Shown here in pieces: positions 16,577 to 41,012 of a DNA stretch of 64,000 nt; within the stretch, counting starts at the first letter, position 1; the number at the start of each line of letters is the position of its first letter. The notes beneath the pieces were generated by a model, which was given only the letters and a program-made list of their open reading frames with translations, was not told the DNA's origin and did no database searches. Origin of the DNA: Baylisascaris procyonis (lineage: Eukaryota; Nematoda; Chromadorea; Rhabditida; Ascarididae). The position numbers and the translations under genes were made by a program. The DNA is taken from contig JAZARR010000153.1 in NCBI GenBank assembly GCA_037389465.1, positions 6,298,501-6,362,500 of the forward strand, given 5' to 3'.

Positions 16577-16910
16577 TGTGATCTAACATCACTTTTATTC
16601 GTATCGTCGATACTCGTTCATTGTTCTTCGCATAATACCACTGATCGACTTACATACTCTTGTGCCGCCCCAAACGATATCTGAGGCCTATATAAGTCGG
16701 GTTTCAGCCCGTTAGATTCATTCATTAGTTTCCACTCGTCAGCTCTCCCAATCGGCCTTGCCTTGTCACCTTCCACCCTTGTTGATATACTCGTCTTGGG
16801 AGCCGTTGTACTCCCCAATAAACCATTTCTACTATCTCCGTGTGCCCTCACATTCCACACTCGGCCTCCTTCATCAACATCCTTGTTGCCCGACACAACA
16901 AATTGGCGTT
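16577..16910 (+). mobile_element. LTR-retrotransposon long terminal repeat with adjacent PBS-like sequence
   Basis: The interval begins TGTG and ends CACAACA at 16900. In the right order it carries TATATAAG (16689-16696) and AATAAA (16817-16822), and is followed immediately by AATTGGCGTTCACAT, which resembles the TGGCG-type primer-binding site next to a 5' LTR. It is clearly less AT-rich than its surroundings. No gag or pol reading frame follows, so it looks like a truncated 5' end rather than a recombination-derived solo LTR, which would lack a primer-binding site. The 92-codon minus-strand frame inside it is then a by-product. The family (Gypsy, BEL or other) cannot be told, and the left boundary is approximate. 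No second LTR copy was found in the window. Confidence 0.6.
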
Positions 16911-17559
16911 CACATACAACAATCTGATAAGCAAAAAATGTTAAAAAACCGCACTATTCAATACGTAGTAATAGTAGGGTACTTACTATTGAGAGAACAA
17001 ATTGCAGAAATTTAGAGTAAAGTAATTAAAAGACTACAATTGCAAGAAAGCGATACGAACGAATATGAATACGCGAAACGTTGATCGACAATTTTTCTTA
17101 AACCTTCAGACCTTTTTTAAACCAAAAATTTAAACAATTTTTTAAATTTTTTAAACCCTCATAGCAGTATGCGTACACAGACTTCTACTTAGGTTCGATT
17201 AGACTTACCTAACCGCTGCTGAGATGGTACAGATGGAGGTGGGGGGGAGGGGTGAGGGGGAAGGGACGAATTTAGGTCAGAAACCTCCAAGTTCTACAAC
17301 TCCTAAACTGTCCCCTCTCAACCCCCATAACAACATAAAGAAATCAACTGCAACGACGAAATTGCAGTTGAATAAATCTTGCAAAATTCCCGCCAAAATT
17401 TCAATTTTTTAAATGCACTCGTTAATAAACAACAATAAATTGTTATAGTGCTGCAGCAGAAGTCGTTCTCAAAAGTCGCAAAGGGGTTGGGCAATAGAAC
17501 TTCAGGACAACATCGGAGTGCGGGAATCCTCGGATTGGAGTTCTGGCATGGTGCAGTTA

Positions 17560-17612
17560 CATAATAGTGGCTTATTACATTGCATTGCATTGCATATTGC
17601 ATAAGCTGTTGC
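17560..17612 (+). repeat. ATTGC/TTGCAT short tandem repeat
   Basis: Successive ATTGC pentamers run through TTACATTGCATTGCATTGC and continue as ATTGCATAAGCTGTTGCATAGG. It is intergenic and simple-sequence. Confidence 0.7.
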
Positions 17613-18318
17613 ATAGGTATAGTGCTCCGCGTTATGAATACAATTCTGACTAATGTGATACTTAGTTTAAATCAGCTTCTAAAGACTCCAGAAATGCTGC
17701 TGCTAAAGTCGAAAATTTCGACCTCCACAATCCGTCGGTGAATCGTTGCAAATCGACTCTTCCAAGTTTTCAAGTTGTCACCAAACTTTATAAAGCATTC
17801 TCTGAGATTTACTAAATACAAGAATATTCTTTCTAGAAACTTGAATTTCCATCAGCTATTCCACGATGGGAGTCAGTAGTGCCTACTGCCAAATCATCAC
17901 GAAATCTTGTTTTTATGAAGGATCTTTTGAGATTTGTACACTTCAAAATTGCTTTTTTTTTTTTTTAAATATTAAAAGGGAAGGAGGGGGAGTGATTGGA
18001 GGTGGACGAAATCTGTTGGAAGAGCTGAAATATCTGATAAACTCCTTCAGAGTGCTACTAACTATGGCTGTTAATTTCGAATGACTTCTACGTTGATCGG
18101 AAATAACGAGTTTTGAGGGAAGATTCGATTTTAAGGGTGCAATATGTAGCATGAAGTAAACATTGCTCTGCTGTTCTCCTTGTTTTTAGCATTGTCTATG
18201 GTTTTATATTCTTTTTTATGAAACTTATCAGTACCCGACTGCCATCACGTGCAAAATCCGACGAAGCATACAAAAAGGTGCTCTTGATAAATGATAACAG
18301 ACAGGTCCGTAGAAAGCC

Positions 18319-18372
18319 GGTTATCGCATGGATCGTCTGATTCGTCCAAGTCCGGCGATCCATGTGATAAGC
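18319..18372. other. Hairpin-forming inverted repeat (17-bp arms, 20-nt loop)
   Basis: Arms GGTTATCGCATGGATCG (18319-18335) and CGATCCATGTGATAAGC (18356-18372) pair at 15 of 17 positions around a 20-nt loop. Size and spacing are compatible with a short structured RNA, but pairing does not continue well outside the arms, so a microRNA precursor is only one possibility. It could also be a remnant of an inverted-repeat element. Confidence 0.5.
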
Positions 18373-18789
18373 GATGCCGACCCATGACCGTCTTTTTGGT
18401 TGCGAATGAATCAGATTATTGCTATTTATCCCTGAACCCAAATGCAAATAGAACTTGCAAAATATAGAAACTATAAACATCCTACTTATCAAGTTTTAGG
18501 ATGGAAATGGGTCCTTTAATTTATATCTCTATTCATGTACCATATGTCTGAAGGTATATGAAGAGGGTACCATTATATCAAATCCGAAATGCCCATAATT
18601 AGCACTTTTCGAGTCAACATTTTTAAAAAAAGTGGACAACCATGAAATTTAACAGCAATTGATGTGCTTTTACTGGTGATTTCCAATATCGGATAGCGCT
18701 GCAATCTATTTGTAACTCTATTAGCCACTGCAAAGGTGATTCACTAAATGCTGCATTCCTATACGCGTCTAGAGGTGATGATCTGGGGT

Positions 18790-18803
18790 GGGGGGGGGGG
18801 GGG
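18790..18803. repeat. G14 homopolymer tract
   Basis: Fourteen consecutive G on the plus strand, followed by further G-runs to about 18828, so the whole patch could fold as a G-quadruplex. Confidence 0.95.
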
Positions 18804-20034
18804 AGAGGGCGGGGGATGGAGGTGGGTTGTTTTGTTCTTTAGGAAGACTATCAAACACAAACACAACGATCAGCATCACCATCATTCCATGGAGATCCAA
18901 TAATATCCCCAAGTGCAACCTTTGAATATCCAATAATATCCCCGAACGCTTCCAATTTTCCCATTTTTCGATATTACATGACACTCTGTCCAGGTCATTC
19001 ACCTTATTTCGGTCTCTATTCTAGTGAAGCCTCATTAAGCTCATGACTTCAAAATGTCAGAAGGACTTCTTATGCATTATAGCCATCAAGCGAATATCCG
19101 TGTAGTTTCGGCAAGTTTGACGAAGATAATAATAAAAAAGATTGGAGAGCTATACCTTATAAGAACAATGCTATTTCCTTTAGTTATCATTAAAATATCA
19201 TCGAAAAGATCAAGATTTAAGTAGGAAATTGTAGATTTGCAGTGTTAAACTAGCAACTGCGATAAAACAAAAAATACCTCAACGATCCTAACGATGAAAT
19301 ATAGTTAAAAATTTGGTGAACTCTTTTAAACAATTAGTTCAACTTCAATAAATCAGAAAATATTTCTCTGAAGTAAAACTATTATCTAGATCAATATTAA
19401 GCGATTCGTGGAATAATCCCTCTGATATCGTTCCACAACGATCAAAATAATTCTCTGGTGACAGCGAGCTGTCAATTGGGAATTATTGACCAACCGATTA
19501 ACCAAATATACTACTCTATTTCCCCAAATGATGTGATGAGATTGAACGAATCAGTTAGCAAGTTAAGATTTATTTAAAGACTTTCATGTGAGATGGAATA
19601 CTCACTGAGACGCGAACCGACGAAGATCCTTACAAAAAATACTCGAAAGCTCAACGACTCGACAAAACATTCTCACAACACTATTAGTAATTACAACACC
19701 AAAAATGCATTCAACAAACACAACTTCCCGCAACAGAGAGAAAAAAAAAGACATGTGTACAAATATAGATGTTGTGAATGATAAAATAATAATAAATATA
19801 CAGAAGAGAATAAACCGAGTGCAGACAGCAGTGAAAACGATACCCTCTCCCTTCCCTTCTCTGCCCCTCTTAACGTGTCTCTCTCTTTACTTTACACAAC
19901 AGGCAACATCACAATAGCCCCTTCCCCTCCCCCATTCACAGCTAGCGTACAAAACAATATTTGAGATATTAGGAAGGTGGCCCTAGATAGTGGTCACAAT
20001 CACATACCATTAAAACACCAGTCAACTGTAAAAG

Positions 20035-23000
20035 CTATGAATGCTGAGACGAGTCGGTATGTGGAGTATCTAAGGTGGTGCTCAAGTTGTTGGGCAACGA
20101 TGGAGGTAGAGGTTGGGATACCGTAACCGACTGGATTGGCACTAGTTGAGAAGCAGCTGGACTGAGTACAGTCTTTGAGCGCGGCAAGAGTCTAAGTGAC
20201 GGTAGGCAAGGCGGTGGCATTAGCTGGCTATCCGTCAGCATCTGCATACCGTTCGAGCTCTTCGCTTCGCCCGAATCGTCATTGGCTGGAATCGAATCCA
20301 CAAAAATACCTTCGTCATCCACACATCTGAAACAATCATGTGCTATTTGTGATAAGCAAAGTAAGCTGCTTATAAAGTTGAATAAAGAACGCCCACTCAC
20401 CCAATTGATCCACTACCTACCATTCTGTATGAATTTCAACCTTACTATATGCTCTACGAAAATGCAAAAATAAAATGAATATATAAGCAGTATTGTATAT
20501 GGGAAGTCAGTGGTGAAAAAATTCAGTAATTCTTTATTCACAAGACAGGAATCACATTTCTTCTCTACCCAGTCTTACCTCAGTGGCGTCAATATTACAG
20601 TTATAGTAAACGCGAGCTGTTGCTAGCACCCGGTTGTCTGCAAAGAATCTTCACAACATCCCGCAAACATGTCTGCATAGAAAAACATATGCAAATGCAA
20701 CAACAACACACTTATCCTCTTTCTTGACCTTCCTCGGCCTGCCTCGTTTCGGCTTCCCATCGGCAGGTATTTCTGCTGTTCCGTTGCTTTGTCTTCGTTT
20801 TGCACCTATAGGCATTAAACCGCTAGGTACGCTAGGTACTTGTACCAACGGTACAGTTTGCGGTACATAAGATGGCATCGGCATCTGCGGTGTAGCATTC
20901 ACCACTGCACCCGCGTAATAATGATCTATTAGTGGAGCTGAAAATTTAAAACTTATCAATCAAAAAAAAAAAAACGTTCATTTATGAGACACAACTAATA
21001 TAGCGCTATAGAAACTATTGATAAAATAAAGAAAAAAAAATGTAACACAAAAAATTCGTTTTCAGTGTTTCCATTCTCCAGAAAAAGATGAAAAAGTTTA
21101 CGATTTTTTGAACGAAAAAAATAAACTTAAAATTCTAACACCTATAAAAAAATCGATCATCAATTTTTAAATTCCTATCACCACATTTTTACGATCAAAA
21201 AAAAAAAAAAAAACTGCCGAATGCAATCGATACACATTTCATAACGTTCAGTGATGTAGTGCCTCATAACTCAAGACTCTATTTGTCATAACGAATCGAA
21301 TCATCATAGCGTCACCTCACTAATAAGAATAATTAAATCATCAAATATTATTCATCAACGAATCATTATCAGTTAAAACATCTTCACGCAACTAATCATG
21401 CTTTCTAGAATAAAAATTTCCTGACATGTTTCATATTCAGGTAAAAAGCAACCCCCCCCCCCCCCCCCTCACATGTTTCGTTTCCTCTACCATAAACTAC
21501 TAGAATAGCTACACCTAAAAAACCTTACGCAAGATATTTTGATACCAGGATAATTAGACATTGGCGACACTCTTTCGCTCATATATTTTAGCACCTCACC
21601 GTTTATCAATACTCATTTCTTTAGAATGTCCATTATACAAAATCAAGGAATTACGATGCCAATAAACTCATAAATATTGTTTAATATCGAAAAGTGCTCT
21701 TAAAATTGCATTCAAATTTTAAAATGAGCTTACAAAAGCATTAATCTCAACTCTCGTTTCAAAAATTGTTTTCTTTACATCCGTTCTTAATGACTCGTTT
21801 TTATTCAGTAATATCCAGTCGATCGTAACGCTTCTACTTCAAAAAATATTCAGCCTATACCTTCAAAGCAAATCTGTCTATGTTTCCCGATGCCAATACT
21901 ACGCATAGTGGGACCGCGTGAATGCCTATAAGCGCTAAAACTTCGAAACGTTTCAACACCTCCACAACTGCACCAAAATGAACCATTAAAAGCCGGCAGA
22001 CACCATCAATGTAGCTTACTAGATATCATTATTGGTATGGGCGGTTGTGGAATGGTTTCAGCATTCCAAGCCGGTTCCCCCACTCCACGCGATGGCAAAG
22101 CAATATCCCGCATCAACGGTTCCAGAAATGCAAAATGCCGATATTTCAGCATTGCTTGCTTCCTGAAAAAGAAAAAAAAAACTTGAAAAACTCCTCTGCT
22201 AATTCAAAAAATGCTTTCGTTCTAGAACCGCAAAGATGTTTTTTTTCCGGTGCTAACGCATATAAAGGTATTTCACCCGCAATTCATAACGGTATTTCCG
22301 AACGCCATTATAGTTAGAGCTACCGTTAGCTATTACTACATGTCATAATCCTGAACCAATACGAAAAAGTGAAGCCCCGACTGGCAACAAAATACTTTGG
22401 TTCGGTAACAGCGATGACTTACATATGAGCTGGAGACAGCGTTCGCGAAGTAGAGCACTGCACGCATAGTGCTGCCGCCTCTAGAAGCTTCTCGGCGAAA
22501 TGTTCCATCGCCCGTCCGATTGCCACCGGCACCGATGCGACCATCCGTCCTATTTCTTCATCACTCTGCATCACCTTCTTTACTCGCGTCTGCAAACAGG
22601 CTATAAGTAAAAAAACTTTCACGTAATGAGCAACGATGTGACCTTTCAATAGAGATATGATCGATGCTGCACAGCTTAATGACAGACCGGCTGATTGGTG
22701 TGCGTAGGAAGCTTGGTTCGATTTCGCCGATGATCACATTTTCAAGGGGCAATCCCAGTATGAGTCCATATCGCCTGAAACCTCTATTCGGAGACACTTA
22801 CTCACTCCTCCAAGCACGCAAGCAGATTCGTTCAGCAATGAAAGCATGCCGGTGAAAGACGTCTTCGAGCTTAGCTTCATAGTAGTACTGCACAGTATTA
22901 CAATCCAACCACTGAAGTTTGAGCGAAATAATTGCAGAGTCTCAGGAGCTCCATTCTTCGCAAGGTGTTTCGCCCCATTGGAGTATTTTTACCCGATCCT

Positions 23001-24015
23001 AGGGTATTCTAAATGCAAAAAAAAAAAAACAGAATAAAAGAAAACGACTATGCGAATTTCCCTGAGAAAAATAAAACAGAAAATATCGGGAGGCAGTAGT
23101 ATTGTAGTGAAGAATGGATGTAGAGCATTAAAAGAAAGAAACTCGATCGAACAATCAGGTACTTTAATGTATGAGCTGAAATATTGAAGAAATCGAAACA
23201 TCGAAGACGACATATGATGTGCACATTACAGTTATCAAAGACCAACAATACTCCCGTTGCGATTCCTTGGGCGAAGTGCTCTCAATGGTTTCATTAAAAT
23301 GTATAACTGCATTAAAAATATCAAACAAATTTATTATGTGGTGTACTTTAAGGTATAATCGTGCAATTCGATTTAAGAAATCAACAGCTTGCACAAATAA
23401 GTTTAGAGCTGCTTCATAATTAAACATTTTTGTGAGATATTTGCCCGCTCTATTTTATTAAATATTCACCTGCTTAAATCCAATCTCTTAGCGAATCGGA
23501 ACGATCTACGAAGATCGTAATAGCCGAGCAAATTTCGTTTTTTTTTTTTGACGCATTGTGCAATTTGTTGAATTTCGAAAAAAAAGCGACTCACATAAGA
23601 GCAAAATTGAAAATCTCGGATCTCTTAAAAAAGATACGAAACATGAATAGCATACTTTCGTAATATCGAACGTATAACAAACGTAAACGTCACAGAATGT
23701 TATGAAAACATGATGATCATTTGTTTTCGCTTTTTTTTTTTGAATTTGACGTTTTAATGTTCGCTCTTTGCATAGGTCACCATGAAAAAATCCATTGAGT
23801 CGATCAGCATTCTTTTTTATCTACGTTACCACAACAGCTGTTTAGTAGTCTTTGAAAAGATCAAACGATAAGATGATCTATTTAAGAACACTTACCGGTT
23901 GGATCTTAGCACTGCTAAAGCGACGTTTTCGTATGGGTACAGGCTGCGTAGGCGATTGCACCGCATTGCTAGAACATGGCACTGCAAGACTCGCCTCTTC
24001 ACTGAACTGCATCAT
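20035..24015 (-). CDS. DRAP1: NC2-alpha / DR1-associated corepressor (DRAP1), histone-fold protein with AT-hook
   Basis: Five minus-strand exons: 24015-23896, 22589-22423, 22162-22020, 20937-20712 and 20326-20035 (TAG), with phases closing to 315 residues. The core, SSAKIQPTRVKKVMQSDEEIG followed by VPVAIGRAMEHFAEKL and TLSPAHMKQAM, aligns with the H2A-like histone fold of DRAP1 (ARIKKIMQTDEEIG, VPVIISRALELF, TTSHLKQ). NC2-alpha pairs with NC2-beta (DR1), binds TBP on DNA and blocks TFIIA/TFIIB entry. The first 34 residues form an extension with basic PIRKRR. After the fold comes a Pro-rich stretch, then a canonical AT-hook KRGRPRKVKK (about 207-216) and a Pro/Ser-rich C-terminus. The start is the first ATG after a TATTTAG acceptor-like site that may be a spliced-leader site; an upstream exon cannot be excluded. 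Human DRAP1 is shorter (about 205 residues). Confidence 0.9.
21452..21468. repeat. C17 homopolymer tract
   Basis: Seventeen C on the plus strand inside the intron between NC2-alpha exons 3 and 4. The transcript would carry G17. Confidence 0.95.
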
Positions 24016-27000
24016 CCCCGTTGATACAACCCGCACTTCCAATAAATCTAAATAATACAGTTCATCTCTTTCATATTATGGTTAAACCAATTGTGTTCAT
24101 CTTTTCATTAAAAAAAAAAAAAAAAAATAAAACCGAAACAAGATGGTTTTTTAGTGAAATGGAGTGGTGAGGGAGTTCAAGATGAAATGTGAGGTTCAGG
24201 TTTAGGTTCACGATGAAACCCACCAATCTAACTTATAAGAACAACGATTCCTTTAATTTTACAAAATTTTATAAAAATCTAGAAAAAAAAATTAATAGTA
24301 CTACATCCTCTATGACGGATCTGACCCTAGTGAAACAATAGAAATAGTCTGATATAGAAATATTGAAGCTGAAATTGTTAATAGTGCTTCATCAGCTATC
24401 ACTAATTTAGAAAGGTAGAATACAGGTAAACCGAAAATAATAGAGGGACCCAAGACCGGAAGTTGAAACCAATATGCAAGCAAATTAGATAAATAATACG
24501 TGATGAAAACATAATTTCCTTCTTTATTCTCCCCCTTTCTAACCCCCCCCCCCACCCTTCACCCCCTTCCCTCCTCCATACACCCCTTTTCTCTACATCA
24601 CTTGACTTCAATATGTTAAACGTAGATGCCTCATTTATCTTCGCTTAAAGATGCTAAAAAAAACTTGGCAAAGAATTCAAATCCCTCCGAAGATAGAACA
24701 AGAGAAATGAAGAGAGAGCAAGTGTGAGAAAGATGAAAGCAAAAGAGCACGTTATCCACTTCCGCAACAAATTCGTCTTCGTGGGTAGTTGAAGCATAGC
24801 CACTGCGAGATGATCGCGTTGAGCTGCCTCCCCCCCCAGTGTTAAGGTAGCTGAGTTCATCTTGTAATATAAGGGGTGGGAATGGTACTTAAAACAGGAT
24901 GTTATTATTAGATTACTGGAAATCTAGAAGGGAATAGAACCACATACGTTTCAATCCAAATCCTCCTCAACGACAATAATAGAAAATTTGGCAAGGATGT
25001 TTCTGATTGTATGCATTTAGATTTAAATTATCTGATGAGTTGCTCTATTCTATGATATTAAAAACATGGTTTATTGAGAACACAGTGAGACATGATAGCG
25101 ATTCATCAAACATATCGTATTTTCAACACATTTATAAGCCCCCCCCCCCCCCTCACCTATGAGGCTATAACTCAGAAATACGTTATTATCTCAAAACTTG
25201 TGAATAATATAGCTTGCATCCATCATTTTCACTGCTTCTCTCAAAAATATTACGCTTCTCCTTGTTATCTCTCTTGAGCCATTTTAGGACGGTTACACTA
25301 TACCCGCCTTCTATTTTTTGCTAATATATCATGTGCTTAAATATATCGTATCTATGTCCGCTCTAAAACTTCTCTCTATAATTTCTTTTCCTCCTTCCCT
25401 AAACCCAACTTTAAATATATGCCATCTTTGAATAGTCAGAGCTCCTTTTTCTCTCCGTATGTGTTGGTCTCGAATAACCGCCTTCATTTCGATATCACCA
25501 AAGCTATAGGCTCCGAAACTTATATACGAGGAAATCCGATGTCCAGCAGAATATAGTTAATGTTAATGACCGGAAACCAGGTGATTAAGAGCAGGAAACT
25601 TGTTTGAACATAACATCAGGTGAAGTAAACAAAAATGGAATAGGCCTCACTTATCGTTGATTGTATATAAGGAAGTCTATCAATAAAGAGTTTGTGATCA
25701 GCAATAACAAAAGAGTTCGCAATGCTTTCGCTCTTGTTTAGTAGACAAGTCTTTCACACCTTTTGGACGATGTAAACATCTGGCATACCTTTCATCAAAA
25801 TATAGCACCTCTCCTATCCCCCTCCCCCCCATTCATATCTGTGCATCCAAAATATAGCCCCCCCCCCTCTCTCCCTTGTCTCTCCCTATTTCAAACACTT
25901 CAACAACAAATATCAATGCAACGTGTATCAAATATTCGCATTAAAACCATTCCCTTTTCATTTACAGTATACCTTCATACATACAGACACAATGCGAAAA
26001 AAACAGCGAAAAAAAGGCGAAACCGTGACATTTATAAGCACCACCTTCCCGCGTATTTATAGAAGACTCATTTTCAGAGACACAGGTTTGCACTCATTTG
26101 AAATGAGTTTTCATATCGTACCTCTTGGAAATGATCCAACGTTAAAGATTTCGAGGCAATTAACGACGCACGTCTGCTAAAAAATTTTAATATTTTGAAT
26201 AAATGCTAGGGGAGGAATCATTTAGAATCGATTTTTTTTCAACCGTATGGGGGTGAGCGATACTGATTTGATCTACTTTTATGCAAATTTTGTCGAGTGG
26301 TCTAGAGCGTTTTTATGCAAATTTTAGTCAATAATAATAAATAGTGAAATTTTTGGTCTGCTGTACTATTAGTGAGAATATGTCTCTATTGGGAAGTAAC
26401 GAGCTGAACGCCGCGAAATGAAGTAGCAATTGTTGACGTTTTGCAAACATTTATACCACTAGAATTTGAACTTTTGTTGTTTGGGTGGAAAAGTTGAACT
26501 GGGTGCGAAATATCACCGAGATGGGAATTCGGTTTTTTTTTTTTGATGAGCGAAGGGGAGAGGTAGGGTTTTACACTCATATGTGTTGGAGGGGTATAAT
26601 TGCGAAGCTGACATTTTTTTTTTGATGCAAAAAATTTCGAAACGAAGCAATCAATGTGTAGAATATTTAAGAAATTTTCTTTACAAAAAAAAAAACATTG
26701 AAAAGGGGAAAAAAATTGTGAAAAGAAAAAATTTTCCACCTTAGCGATATTTTGATACTATGCGGAAATTTGATGGTGGAGGAAAAAAAAGAGGTAATAA
26801 TATTGTTAACGAGTGATCTTTTGTGATCAAATGAGTTTTGTGATCGCATTGATCGTGGTGATCTTCATTGGTCTGCCAGGTTGTATGCTCACATTTGTTT
26901 GATCGTGATGTGGTATCTCCCCCCGTGGGGTTTATGATGTTCCCATGCCTTCGGGGACATAGCCGAAGCTATAAATAGGCTGCAGTATTGCTTGCTAATC

Positions 27001-28195
27001 AATGCGTTTGTTTTCGCTACTTACCGTCTTGTGGCATTGTTACTCATAGTAAGCGAGTTCCCTCACCCCTGTTGGTACGCATTCATCACCCCCATAGATA
27101 TTGATTAATTTTTGCATTTATTTATTAATTATCAATGGGTATCTTAGTGTTTCGATTTTCTCCGTCATATTTGCGTATTCATATTATTTGTTTTTATTCA
27201 AAAAATCTGCATATTTCGTAAAATATATTACGCTGATGTCTGATCTATGCGTATATATTTTTTTGTGTCCTTTAAATATCCGTAATTTGTTGTTGCCTCA
27301 TGGAGAATGGAAACTTTAAAAAAAGAAAATACAACAATGAGAAAATCAATAAGAGAATAAACTCATATTTTCATCATTTGGTGATATATCGTTAAATTGA
27401 TTGATTCACTACGTGGAATTGCAACAGAAGCGTATTATATTCCATCTTTTATTACATGTTTCTGTACTTATTTGAAGCTAACTCTGAGCAAAAGCTCCGC
27501 TGTGGCTACCTTGATATTGAGTTCGAAAGGTGGTTTTTTGTTAATGATGACAGAAAACAATTTACGCAGGGACTAAGAATATGCGCATCGAGGTGATATC
27601 AGCCCAAATGGCTTGACCACAGATTATGTATTTGAGCCAGTCAATTCGTATTACCATGTGAAGCGCTTTGCGAGTCTGTGTTCGATTCGGTCATGATGCC
27701 GATCAGGCATAAACTTGGGAGAGAAGGACATTGAACTGCAGCCTTACTACATTTATATTTTTTAAACTACGAGGTCATCATGTTTCCGTTACAAAATGTG
27801 GTCCTTCTTATATCTGTCTGTAATGAACAGAGTGCAAAACTGTTTATTTTTGAAAACTTTCGTTGAAATTTTCTATCTAATCTCTTGGCGAGGCGTTTGC
27901 CTCGACTTGTACAAGAACTGCGATCTATTTTGTGTTAAACATGATGCTGTACTTTCTTCGAATGATTTTGAAAAATTTTATTTTTATTATTATTTAAAGG
28001 AGATAATTTTTATGCATTTCTGCCGTTCGGTTTGTTCATTATGAGTTAAATTATTTGTAAGAATATTGCCTGAAAAGCCCTTATGGAAGTCCATATTATT
28101 AACTATGTGAGGTTTGCTGTTGTCCATTCTTCGTGCTTGTAATTTTAATTATAATGTAGATGTGAAATGAGCCTAGTGTAGTTATTTCCTTTCAG
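24016..28195. other. Divergent intergenic region, NC2-alpha / crooked neck
   Basis: This 4.2-kb AT-rich region separates two divergent housekeeping genes. It contains C11, C14 and C10 tracts at 24543-24553, 25139-25152 and 25858-25867, TGATC-rich sequence at 26815-26870, and a cluster of hairpins with a TATA box at 26919-26978. I see no exon that I can tie to a protein family. Confidence 0.5.
26919..26978 (+). promoter_or_regulatory. Hairpin cluster followed by a consensus TATA box
   Basis: CCCC-GT-GGGG (26921-26930) is followed by ATGTTCCC/GGGGACAT (26937-26944 with 26953-26960, eight pairs including one G-T) and ATAGC-CGAA-GCTAT (26959-26972). TATAAATAG then occupies 26970-26978. This may be a core promoter of an unidentified short or non-coding transcript starting near 27000, or an upstream promoter for crooked neck, whose ATG is 1.25 kb away. 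No product is visible downstream. Confidence 0.4.
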
Positions 28196-28196
28196 G
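28191..28196 (+). promoter_or_regulatory. Probable spliced-leader acceptor of crooked neck
   Basis: TATTTCCTTTCAG ends at 28195, 28 nt before the ATG at 28224. In a nematode such a strong acceptor just ahead of the start is typical of SL trans-splicing. An untranslated upstream exon is the alternative. Confidence 0.5.
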
Positions 28197-28223
28197 TTAA
28201 CTATTATAGTCACATCATAGAAA

Positions 28224-40890
<12,667 letters not shown>

Positions 40891-41006
40891 ATGTTGTATA
40901 TTTTGACATCGTTCAGGATTACTTTAATCGTGTGTGATCCGTTAACTGTAGAAAAATCATGACGGGTTTATCAGCTAGCATTTATTAGGACCCCCTAGTA
41001 AAATAT

Positions 41007-41012
41007 AATAAA
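41007..41012 (+). terminator. Poly(A) signal of crooked neck
   Basis: AATAAA lies 117 nt downstream of the crooked-neck stop codon at 40890. Confidence 0.55.

Larger units (their letters stand above)
16434..20034. other. Intergenic region between NC2-alpha and RNase H2A
   Basis: Both flanking genes are on the minus strand. The region contains an LTR remnant (16577-16900), a G14 tract, a 17-bp-arm hairpin and short repeats (each listed). Reading frames of 60-98 codons occur but lack splice or family support. I see no further gene that I can defend. Confidence 0.5.

Noticed and set aside
16618..16896. 92-codon minus-strand frame with protein-like composition
   Set aside because: It lies entirely inside the LTR-like element, antisense to its TATA box and AATAAA, and matches no family.
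27600..27760. A GTTCGATTC motif resembling a tRNA T-arm (about 27680)
   Set aside because: No matching A-box or acceptor stem lies at the right distance on that strand.
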